Below are positions 1 through 6,478 of a stretch of 22,873 nt of DNA, in pieces. A program made the translations under genes and the position numbers. Each line of letters opens with the position of its first letter. Position 1 is the stretch's first letter. A model generated the notes under the pieces. The model searched no databases. It was given only the letters and a program-made list of their open reading frames with translations, and was not told where the DNA came from. The stretch is from a virus: IMG/VR virus record IMGVR_UViG_3300030107_002980, positions 1-22,873 of that record; one strand, given 5' to 3'.

Positions 1-105
1 ACACTTGGATTAGACCCAGAAACAACTAACCGAATTGTAGCATTAGCTGTGGCTTGGATTCTTGGTGATTCTCTGCGAGTTACATCTGAAACAGAATCTG
101 CATAG
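1..105 (+). CDS. C-terminal fragment of an unknown protein (5' end outside window)
   Basis: Frame 1 is open from the first base to a TAG at 103-105, giving 34 residues that end ...RVTSETESA. The visible part has a short hydrophobic helix-like stretch (RIVALAVAWILGD). A strong intrinsic terminator follows within 20 nt, which supports this being the real 3' end of a gene and of a transcription unit. Too little is visible to suggest a function. Confidence 0.6.
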   Translation, partial: TLGLDPETTNRIVALAVAWILGDSLRVTSETESA

Positions 106-123
106 AACTATATGCAAACATTA

Positions 124-165
124 AGCAGTTCGCCTATAATACTGTAGGCGAGCTGCTATTTTTTT
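124..165 (+). terminator. Rho-independent terminator
   Basis: A 13-bp stem pairs 124-136 with 145-157, with one T-G wobble and no mismatch. The loop is 8 nt (137-144), and the 3' arm is followed by A and then seven T (159-165). It lies between the stop of the upstream gene and the first thioredoxin-like gene, so it should end the upstream transcript. The stem-loop itself contains TATAATAC (135-142), which could also serve as a -10 element for the next genes. Confidence 0.88.
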
Positions 166-178
166 GGGATATTAAATA

Positions 179-460
179 ATGGACACAAAAGAAAAACATC
201 TTTTAGTTTTCTCGGCTAACTGGTGCGGACCATGTAGAATGATGAAGTCTACAGTATGGAATGACCCAGAAGTAAAAGATAAACTAGAAGTTTTTGACTC
301 TGTTAACTTTATAGATATAGACGCGCCTGAATCGAGGCAGCTAACTACTATGTATAAAGTTAATGCAGTTCCAACTATTTACATAGTAGACGAGAAGGGT
401 ATTCCAGTAAAAGCTGGTAATACGATGGATGTTTCAAGAACAATTAGTTTTCTGAGTTAA
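179..460 (+). CDS. Thioredoxin-like protein with CGPC active site
   Basis: This is a 93-residue single-domain thioredoxin-fold protein, somewhat shorter than the usual ~105 residues. The active site is W15-C16-G17-P18-C19, followed by RMMK, and a cis-proline segment (NAVPTIYIV) follows, as in the classical fold. There is no signal peptide, so it should act in the cytoplasm as a dithiol reductant. The likely partner is the phage ribonucleotide reductase 3.5 kb downstream, whose C-terminal CxxC needs re-reduction; that link is inference. It is the first gene after the terminator. GGGA at 166-169 is a weak possible ribosome binding site. A second thioredoxin-fold gene starts 1 nt after its stop. 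Confidence 0.9.
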   Translation: MDTKEKHLLVFSANWCGPCRMMKSTVWNDPEVKDKLEVFDSVNFIDIDAPESRQLTTMYKVNAVPTIYIVDEKGIPVKAGNTMDVSRTISFLS

Positions 461-461
461 C

Positions 462-761
462 ATGGATAAAAACAATTTACAAGTAGTAGTATTTATGACC
501 ACTTGGTGTCCTCATTGTAAAAACATGAAAAATTACACTTGGTCTAATGATTCAGTAAAAAGTGCTGTCATGCCTTACCATAACAGTAAACCGGCTTTTG
601 TTTTGTGTGATAAGCCACAAAATAGGTACTTAGTAGATGAGTTCAGTATAGAAAAGTACCCAACGGTGGTCATCATGGATGAAGATCACAACATAAAAAA
701 GAAGGCTAATAACATGTCTCCAGAAGAACTTGTTTCATTTTTAGATTCATTAGATGAATAG
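462..761 (+). CDS. Thioredoxin-fold protein with CPHC active site
   Basis: The product has 99 residues with W15-C16-P17-H18-C19 in the same position as the CGPC of the preceding gene, and a cis-proline segment EKYPTVVIM. CPHC is best known from DsbA-like oxidases, where the His destabilises the disulfide and makes the protein more oxidising, but there is no signal peptide here and the size fits thioredoxin or glutaredoxin. It probably arose from an old duplication of the first gene, or is a second redoxin with a different partner. The start ATG lies 1 nt after the upstream stop, and its own stop overlaps the next start, so translation is probably coupled. Confidence 0.82.
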   Translation: MDKNNLQVVVFMTTWCPHCKNMKNYTWSNDSVKSAVMPYHNSKPAFVLCDKPQNRYLVDEFSIEKYPTVVIMDEDHNIKKKANNMSPEELVSFLDSLDE

Positions 762-1731
762 CGATTCAAAAATTTTAATTACCGGAGCTAAAAGCTACGT
801 TGGCACTAGGTTAGGAATCTGGCTTTCCAATAGTGGGTTTTCAAACGTTCATGGCTTAGCAGGAACAAAACAGGGTATAGACTTAGGACAAGATTCTGAC
901 CTTGGCTGGGCGTTCGACATGAACCCTGAAATTGTTGTACATTTAGCAACCAGACCTCCAAGCAAAACAAATTCCTTAGATTATCCTGCTGGCTTAATGT
1001 ATGAGAACATTCTTATAACAAGCAGGGTCATGGAAGAAGCGAGGCTTTCTGGGTGTAAGAAATTTATTTCATTATGGGATTCTTGTTGTTACCCAGACAT
1101 TCCCATGATTCCATTTAAAGAATCTGATCTGTGGGACGGGTCTCCTCACTGGACTAAAAGATATTATGGAAACTCCGCAAGAGTAATGATGGAAATGTCC
1201 ATGGCTTTTGCTACACAGTTTCCTGACATTGTTTTTGTAAATTTAATAGCCCCAGAAATATATGGTCCTTACAGCGACTTTAACCCTAATAAAAATAAAA
1301 TAATAGAAAATGCCATATCAAATATAAGAGCGGCACAAAATGCAAATCTAGATATAGATATATCTGGCCAAGCAAAAATTACCAGAGACTTTCTCTTCAT
1401 AACAGATGCTTTGAGTGCCATCGAAGAAGTCATTCTAAACGTTAATGAGTCTTCAACCTACAATATTTCAGAAGGTTCAGATTATTCAATAAAATCAATT
1501 CATGAAATGCTGGCTGAAATCTGTGAATTTGAGAATGTTATAAACTGGGAAGAAGGAGAAGAAATTGATGTCCAAAAACGGAGCTGTCTCAATACAAATT
1601 TAATACAAAAAGAAACCAACTGGAAACCCAGAGTGACGCTAAAAGAAGGTTTGGCCGAAACGATAAAGTATCACGATGAAAATTTGGAAGCTAAGTATTT
1701 ACGTCACGATTCAATAATAGAACAAAGATGA
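754..1731 (+). CDS. NAD-dependent epimerase/dehydratase family protein (extended SDR)
   Basis: The 325-residue product matches the extended short-chain dehydrogenase fold used by nucleotide-sugar epimerases, dehydratases and GDP-fucose synthase. It has the N-terminal NAD(P) motif TGAKSYVG (residues 10-17), then VVHLATRPP as the typical strand-4 region, and late in the protein an RDFLFITDAL-type motif (RDFL/YVxD). The C-terminal NxNLIQKETNWKPRVTLKEGL is also typical. The catalytic YxxxK is altered: the aligned stretch is Y138-G-N-S-A142-R143, so the Lys position holds Ala. It might be a diverged enzyme or a non-catalytic protein. It overlaps the upstream gene by 8 nt and the downstream gene by 4 nt (ATGA), which places it in an operon with a probable glycosyltransferase. 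Confidence 0.85.
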   Translation: MNSDSKILITGAKSYVGTRLGIWLSNSGFSNVHGLAGTKQGIDLGQDSDLGWAFDMNPEIVVHLATRPPSKTNSLDYPAGLMYENILITSRVMEEARLSGCKKFISLWDSCCYPDIPMIPFKESDLWDGSPHWTKRYYGNSARVMMEMSMAFATQFPDIVFVNLIAPEIYGPYSDFNPNKNKIIENAISNIRAAQNANLDIDISGQAKITRDFLFITDALSAIEEVILNVNESSTYNISEGSDYSIKSIHEMLAEICEFENVINWEEGEEIDVQKRSCLNTNLIQKETNWKPRVTLKEGLAETIKYHDENLEAKYLRHDSIIEQR

Positions 1732-2618
1732 TAAACGCAATAGTATTATCTAAAGATAAAGCTTGCCAGTTAGATCTTTTGATTGAAAGTATAAGCAAAA
1801 ACTGTAAAAACATATTTAACATAAAGGTTATTTATGAGTCCTCAAATAGTTCTTTTGAATTGGGGTATAACAAACTAAAAGAAAAATTATATTATAAAAA
1901 TAGGTTTGGTCTTGACTTTCCCATAAGGTGGTACGAAAGAAGAAACAAAAATTTATCTCAAGATATCCTAAACACTTTAGACGACTCTGTAGACTTAACT
2001 TGTTTATTAAATGATGAAAATATATTTTTCTCCAATTTCGGTTCATACAAAAGCATTTTGAATCTTTTTAGAAAAGAACCTCTTGCTAGCCTTTCATTAA
2101 GGCTTGGAGATAATACAGTAATACAGAACCCATATTCAATTGGTAGATACTTTATAGATAAACCAGAAAAGTTCTCACTAATAGACAATAAGTTTATTGG
2201 ATGGGATGCAAGCTTGATAAAACCATTTACTAATTTTGGTATGCCGTTTTCGCATAATGGGCATGTCTATACAACTAAGCTTTTGAAACATGCTTTGTCT
2301 GTTACTGAAATTGACGAGATAGATAGTCTTGAAAAATTAATTCAACAAAATCTATATTCAGGAGTTTTTGCGTCGTCAGTTTCCCCTTTTATGGCCTGCT
2401 TGAAAAATAGCGTTGTTGTGACAAATACTGCAACGGCTCTATCAGACCCTGAAGACTTTGAACAAATTTTTGACACATCTTTATTTAGTGTCAATGAAAG
2501 ATACCTGCACGGTTACAAAATAGACTATGACTTTTTTAATTTTTCTAATATATCAAAGCCATTCCAACAACATGTAACGAGATTTCGGCGTGAAAATAAT
2601 ATGCAGTACGGTCGTTAG
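1728..2618 (+). CDS. Probable GT-A-fold glycosyltransferase
   Basis: The product has 296 residues. The N-terminus, INAIVLSKDKACQLDLLIES (residues 2-21), has the layout of GT-A glycosyltransferases: a beta strand, then a helix that orients the polypeptide towards donor binding. A second strand follows (IKVIYESS) and then a hydrophobic strand ending in an acidic stretch, LTCLLNDENIFF, in the place of the DxD metal/nucleotide-sugar motif. The match is structural reasoning from motif order, not a firm family assignment; no full DxD is present (NDEN). Its position directly after the epimerase homologue (ATGA overlap) and before a probable beta-propeller gene supports a role in glycan synthesis on phage or host surfaces, which is inference. 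Confidence 0.5.
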   Translation: MINAIVLSKDKACQLDLLIESISKNCKNIFNIKVIYESSNSSFELGYNKLKEKLYYKNRFGLDFPIRWYERRNKNLSQDILNTLDDSVDLTCLLNDENIFFSNFGSYKSILNLFRKEPLASLSLRLGDNTVIQNPYSIGRYFIDKPEKFSLIDNKFIGWDASLIKPFTNFGMPFSHNGHVYTTKLLKHALSVTEIDEIDSLEKLIQQNLYSGVFASSVSPFMACLKNSVVVTNTATALSDPEDFEQIFDTSLFSVNERYLHGYKIDYDFFNFSNISKPFQQHVTRFRRENNMQYGR

Positions 2619-3519
2619 AGCCGCTAAACAAGGTGACATGCATGGAGGATTGTATGTCATAGATATAGACTCAGGAGAAGTAATTCATCATGCGCCTTAT
2701 GAAAGAGATTTTATTAATGATAATGAGCGTGGAGGAGAAAGAGGTCTACGTGGCATTTGTGTTCTTCCTGATCGCATACTCGTGGCTGATTCTGCTGGGT
2801 TTACAGAGTTAGACAAAAAAAGCTATGAAATAAAAAGGACTCACTCTAATAGAGATTATTTCAAAAGTATACATGAGATATCTTTTAATGATGGATTTCT
2901 TTGGGTTACATCCACAGCTCATGACGCTGTAGCGAAGTTAGACTTAGATTTTAATGTAATAAATTTCTGGGAGCTGAAGGGCAAAAGTTTAGAAAATTCA
3001 AAAGAACTAACTGGAAAAGTTTCTATTACCCCTGAACAAAAAACTAACGATGACAACTACCATATAAACTCTGTTTTTTCAAATAATGGAAAAGTTTTTG
3101 TAGCAGGTCTTTTGACTCCTCTTTATGACATAGAAACTATGGAAGAAGTTTGTGCTATTCCTAGCTTGCAGGCACATGGTCACAAGATTCATAGCTTTGT
3201 TCACAACTTCTACAAATATGAAGACATGACTATTGCTAATTTAACTAGCTTTAACGCTATAGGAATATCAAAAAATAATGTTGATTTTTCAATACAAAAA
3301 ATACCAAGTTCAAGCCATGTCACATATCACATAGATTCCATTGCAAAAAATAATTGGAATAGAGGCTTAGCAAGAAAAGACAATATCTTACTGATAGGAT
3401 CTTCTCCTGCAAGGATATTGGTTTATGACTTAGACACTAACGAGTTTCTAAAAGAAATTAAATTAGAACAAGATATGAAACATGCTATTCATGGACTGGA
3501 GATATTAGATGAAATTTAA
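2590..3519 (+). CDS. Probable beta-propeller protein, function unknown
   Basis: The product has 309 residues and starts at GTG (2590); no ATG is in frame until codon 17, and the strand beginning KIICSTVVRAA looks like the true N-terminus. Recurring strand-turn units resemble propeller blades: GGLYVIDIDSGEV, RILVADSAGFTELD, FLWVTSTAHDAVAKLD, KVFVAGLLTPLYDIET and ILLIGSSPARILVYDLDTN. Several conserved-looking His lie in or near these units (HGHKIHSFVHNF, HVTYHIDS). Such propellers often carry sugar- or lactone-hydrolysing activity or mediate binding, but no activity can be assigned here. It overlaps the glycosyltransferase-like gene by 29 nt, and its stop overlaps the next start by 11 nt. Confidence 0.6.
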   Translation: MKIICSTVVRAAKQGDMHGGLYVIDIDSGEVIHHAPYERDFINDNERGGERGLRGICVLPDRILVADSAGFTELDKKSYEIKRTHSNRDYFKSIHEISFNDGFLWVTSTAHDAVAKLDLDFNVINFWELKGKSLENSKELTGKVSITPEQKTNDDNYHINSVFSNNGKVFVAGLLTPLYDIETMEEVCAIPSLQAHGHKIHSFVHNFYKYEDMTIANLTSFNAIGISKNNVDFSIQKIPSSSHVTYHIDSIAKNNWNRGLARKDNILLIGSSPARILVYDLDTNEFLKEIKLEQDMKHAIHGLEILDEI

Positions 3520-3697
3520 TAAAGACCTCGCTCTAAAAAATGGGGCAGAAAAAGTAAAAAATGGAAAGCTTTTTTGGGGTTGGCTGTTGCCAATGAAAGA
3601 TGGTTATCGTAAGATGGTTGCTTACGCCCATCGTGATGAAATTTTTTGGGTTCATCCTGAGTACAAAAATGGGCAAGACGATAAGAAGAAAAAGTAA
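3509..3697 (+). CDS. Small conserved-looking protein, unknown (62 aa)
   Basis: The product is 62 residues, aromatic and basic: the middle reads NGKLFWGWLLPMKDGYRKMVAYAHRDEIFWVHPEY, followed by a charged tail of lysines. It looks like a small folded beta-rich domain (GKLFWGW, MVAYAHRD and EIFWVHP as strands) with a disordered end. The start ATG overlaps the end of the preceding gene by 11 nt, which suggests coupled translation. I do not recognise a family. Its 3' end overlaps a second tiny reading frame in another frame. Confidence 0.65.
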   Translation: MKFNKDLALKNGAEKVKNGKLFWGWLLPMKDGYRKMVAYAHRDEIFWVHPEYKNGQDDKKKK

Positions 3698-3773
3698 AAA
3701 AGACAAGAAACGTTTGAAAACAGAACGTAGAACTAGAGCCGCAAAATCCACTGGCTCGGTTCACCCAAAGTAG
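3669..3773 (+). CDS. Tiny highly basic protein (34 aa), unknown
   Basis: ATG at 3669 opens a 34-codon frame, MGKTIRRKSKKDKKRLKTER and then RTRAAKSTGSVHPK, ending at TAG 3771-3773. It overlaps the last 29 nt of the 62-aa gene in a different frame, the same overlap style used throughout this window. More than a third of the residues are Lys or Arg, so it would be a strongly cationic, probably nucleic-acid- or ribosome-associated peptide if made. A GAG lies at a plausible Shine-Dalgarno distance. The Lys/Arg bias could also arise from the A-rich sequence, so expression is unproven. Confidence 0.45.
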   Translation: MGKTIRRKSKKDKKRLKTERRTRAAKSTGSVHPK

Positions 3774-3836
3774 GTCTTACTCAAACAAACTTAGGGAATT
3801 TTCTGAAAATAAAAACGGCACTGTTTTCATTCCGTG

Positions 3837-3842
3837 TATAAT
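3837..3842 (+). promoter_or_regulatory. Candidate -10 element upstream of nrdA leader
   Basis: A perfect TATAAT lies in the largest noncoding gap, and its predicted transcription start (about 3848-3851) falls on a G-rich stretch that begins the structured RNA described next. No TTGACA-like -35 hexamer is present at 16-18 bp upstream (the place holds aacggc), so recognition would need an activator or a phage factor. In AT-rich DNA a lone TATAAT is weak evidence; its value lies in its position. Confidence 0.35.
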
Positions 3843-3847
3843 ACCTT

Positions 3848-3985
3848 GTTGGGTTAAAAAGAGCTTCGTAAAGAGAGCTAGAGCGACACCAACTCAACAT
3901 GCCACTGTTGCACCAAGTTAGTAGTTAAAACTTTATATTTTCAACCCCTAATCAATTTCTTGGTAAAACATGTGTCGCTCTTTTT
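3848..3985 (+). ncRNA. Candidate structured RNA / nrdA leader with pseudoknot and terminal U-run
   Basis: Stem A pairs 3848-3855 with 3891-3898 (8 bp, one G-U). Stem B pairs 3880-3889 with 3972-3981 (10 bp, perfect) and runs straight into a U-tract (3981-3985). The order A5'-B5'-A3'-B3' with only one nucleotide (3890) between B5' and A3' is an H-type pseudoknot that can stack coaxially. Loop 3 contains an extended hairpin: 3912-3917 with 3959-3964 (ACCAAG/CTTGGT), 3918-3921 with 3948-3951, and 3924-3930 with 3938-3945 (one bulged C). The RNA lies between a candidate -10 element and the nrdA start at 4019. It could be a cis-regulatory leader with attenuation or a separate small RNA. I could not match it to a known riboswitch class. 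Confidence 0.5.
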
Positions 3986-4018
3986 ATATTCTGTAAAACA
4001 TAAGCGTGTGGACATCTA

Positions 4019-6478
4019 ATGACATCAAATATCAAGGTTAAGAAGCGTAACGGAAGACTAGAAGAAGTAAACCTAGATAAGATAAACAAATGTGTAGAAA
4101 GAGCTTGTGAAAACTTAGATGATGTAAATGTTAGCGAAGTGGTTCTTGATGCAAGCCTTCAGCTTTATAACAAGATAACTACATCTGAAATAGACACTGC
4201 TTTGATAATGTCGGCTCGTTCAAAAATAGAACAAGAGCCAAACTACAACTATGTTGCTACCAACTTGCTTCTTGCGAGCCTGTACAAAGAAGTCTTTGGC
4301 AAAAGTGTAAACGGAGACTTTGCAGATGAATATAAATCTTGCTTCATAAAAAACATCAAGACTCTTGTAAAAGAAGATAGACTTAGTGAAAACATTCTTA
4401 ATTATGATTTAGAGCTACTCAGCGAAAATCTAGTCTTAGAAAGAGACAAAAATTTTAAGTATCTAGGAATTCAAACTCTATACGACAGATACTTCATACA
4501 TAAAGAAGGCAGACGTATGGAAACGCCTCAAGCGTTTTATATGCGTGTCGCCATGGGTCTTTGTTTAAATGAAGAAAATAAAGAAGAGAGAGCTATTGAA
4601 ATTTACAATATGATGTCTGAGTTTAGATACTCACCATCTACACCAACTCTCTTCAATAGTGGAACTTGTCACTCTCAATTATCATCTTGTTACCTAAGCA
4701 CAGTAGATGATTCTATTGATGGAATTTTTGGCACTATTCATGGTCAAGCTAGACTCTCAAAATATGCTGGAGGTCTTGGTGTAGACTGGAGTTCTGTTCG
4801 TTCTACTGGCTCTTATATTAAAGGTACAAATGGCCAGTCTTCTGGATTGATTCCTTGGTTGAAGATATTCAATGACACGCTTGTTGGTGTAAATCAAGGC
4901 GGTAAACGTAAAGGCGCTGGTTGTGCTTACTTAGAGGTGTGGCATCTTGACGTTGAAGACTTTTTAGACCTAAGAAAAAACACAGGCGATGATCGTCGTC
5001 GTTGTCATGATATGAATACCGCCTTATGGATTTGCGATGAGTTTATGCTTGCAGCTCAGAAAGGCAGAGATTGGTATCTATTTGATCCGTCTGAATGCCC
5101 TGATCTACATGAAACATACGGCAAAAAGTTTACAAGAGCTTATAACAAATACAAGAAGATGGCAAAAGAGGGAGATATTAAAAACTTCCGTGTTATAAAT
5201 GCTAAAGATTTATGGAAGAAGATGCTCAAGTCCTTGTATGAAACAGGGCATCCATGGATTACTTTTAAAGATCCTTCTAATATTCGTTACAGCAATAAAC
5301 ATGAAGGTGTAGTTCATTCCTCTAATTTATGTACAGAGATACTTCTTCATACTAAACCAACGTCATATGAAGATGGTGAGGTTGTTGAAGTAGGAGAGAC
5401 CGCCGTTTGTAATCTTGCTTCCATCAACCTTGAAAATCATGTTAAGGTTCGCACTATTGACTGGAAGAAGCTACAAAAAACAGTAGAGGTAGCTATCAGA
5501 GGTTTGGATAATGTCATTGATATTAACTTTTACCCAACTAAAGAAGCCGCTAAGTCTAATCTAAGAAACCGCCCTGTTGGTCTAGGTATTATGGGTACTC
5601 ATGGCTTGCTTCACAAGTTAGGAGTCGTTTACAATTCTCAAGACGCTGTGCTTCTCTGTGGCAAGATACAAGAATTTATCTCTTACCATGCCATTCTGAC
5701 TTCTTCTAAACTAGCGAAGGAAAGAGGTCATTACGAATCTTATGAGGGTTCAGAATGGAGTTATGGCAATTTGCCTATCGACACTTATTGTCGTTTGATG
5801 AACGAGAGACACCCAGAGTACACAAAGAGCGGTGGAGACAATCATTACAAGTCCTCCGATTTTGAAAAAATGGATTGGGACAAAGTGAGAAGCCATATAG
5901 CTGTACATGGAATGAGAAATTCAAATGTTATGGCTATTGCTCCTACTGCAACAATTTCTTATATACAAGGATGCTCACAGTCTATTGAGCCTGACTATTC
6001 GGTGCTTTTTGTATACTCAACATTGAGTGGAGAGTTCACAATGATTAATGAGCATTTTGTAGAAGTCGCCAAGAAAAATGGGATATGGGGAAAAGATCTT
6101 ATCGAGGCGTTAAAAGCCGCCGATGGAGATGTCATGTCTATTAATTTAGACGAGGAAATACAGCGAGAATTTAAAACCGCTTTTGACATTGAAGCAAACA
6201 TATTGATAGATGCTGCGGCTGAAAGACAAAAATGGATTGATATGGGAGAATCTCTCAATCTATATAACAAAGGTACAAGCCTAAAATATCTCAATGACAT
6301 GTATATGCACGCTTGGGAACAAGGTTTAAAAACAACATATTACTTGAGAAGCAAAGCGGCTACGAGACTTGAGAAGTCTACTGTTCAGACTGTTAGAGAA
6401 CAGGAAGTACCCGAAGAAGATTTGAGTCAAATCAAAGCTTGCTCTATAGACGACCCAGATTGTGAAAGTTGCCAATAA
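4019..6478 (+). CDS. nrdA: Class I ribonucleoside-diphosphate reductase, alpha (R1) subunit
   Basis: The 819-residue R1 subunit reduces NDPs to dNDPs together with the NrdB encoded next. An N-terminal ATP-cone (about residues 3-90, IKVKKRNGRLEEVNLDKIN) suggests dATP/ATP activity control. Key residues are visible at the expected places: the substrate-reducing cysteine pair C224 (QLSSCYL) and C464 (AVCNLASINL), the thiyl/active-site set N436-x-C438-x-E440 (SNLCTE), PTATISYIQGCSQSIEPDYS, the radical-transfer tyrosines Y774-Y775 (TTYYLRS), and a C-terminal redox CESC (C815, C818). Full length, with no intron or intein. It follows the structured leader region; its TAA overlaps the nrdB ATG (TAATG). 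B12-independent, since it has an R2 partner. Confidence 0.98.
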   Translation: MTSNIKVKKRNGRLEEVNLDKINKCVERACENLDDVNVSEVVLDASLQLYNKITTSEIDTALIMSARSKIEQEPNYNYVATNLLLASLYKEVFGKSVNGDFADEYKSCFIKNIKTLVKEDRLSENILNYDLELLSENLVLERDKNFKYLGIQTLYDRYFIHKEGRRMETPQAFYMRVAMGLCLNEENKEERAIEIYNMMSEFRYSPSTPTLFNSGTCHSQLSSCYLSTVDDSIDGIFGTIHGQARLSKYAGGLGVDWSSVRSTGSYIKGTNGQSSGLIPWLKIFNDTLVGVNQGGKRKGAGCAYLEVWHLDVEDFLDLRKNTGDDRRRCHDMNTALWICDEFMLAAQKGRDWYLFDPSECPDLHETYGKKFTRAYNKYKKMAKEGDIKNFRVINAKDLWKKMLKSLYETGHPWITFKDPSNIRYSNKHEGVVHSSNLCTEILLHTKPTSYEDGEVVEVGETAVCNLASINLENHVKVRTIDWKKLQKTVEVAIRGLDNVIDINFYPTKEAAKSNLRNRPVGLGIMGTHGLLHKLGVVYNSQDAVLLCGKIQEFISYHAILTSSKLAKERGHYESYEGSEWSYGNLPIDTYCRLMNERHPEYTKSGGDNHYKSSDFEKMDWDKVRSHIAVHGMRNSNVMAIAPTATISYIQGCSQSIEPDYSVLFVYSTLSGEFTMINEHFVEVAKKNGIWGKDLIEALKAADGDVMSINLDEEIQREFKTAFDIEANILIDAAAERQKWIDMGESLNLYNKGTSLKYLNDMYMHAWEQGLKTTYYLRSKAATRLEKSTVQTVREQEVPEEDLSQIKACSIDDPDCESCQ

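Noticed and set aside
3901-3907. GCCACTG, a heptamer found in cobalamin riboswitches, upstream of the B12-independent nrdA
   Set aside because: The rest of the cobalamin core (GGGAA...GGUG...CC.GC and the AGxCAGGAxACCUGCC-like box) is not found around it, and the pairing seen does not follow that fold. A 7-mer alone is not enough.
3774-4018. tRNA or tmRNA in the nrdA leader
   Set aside because: No T-loop GGTTCRAAT, acceptor stem or CCA end was found in either direction.
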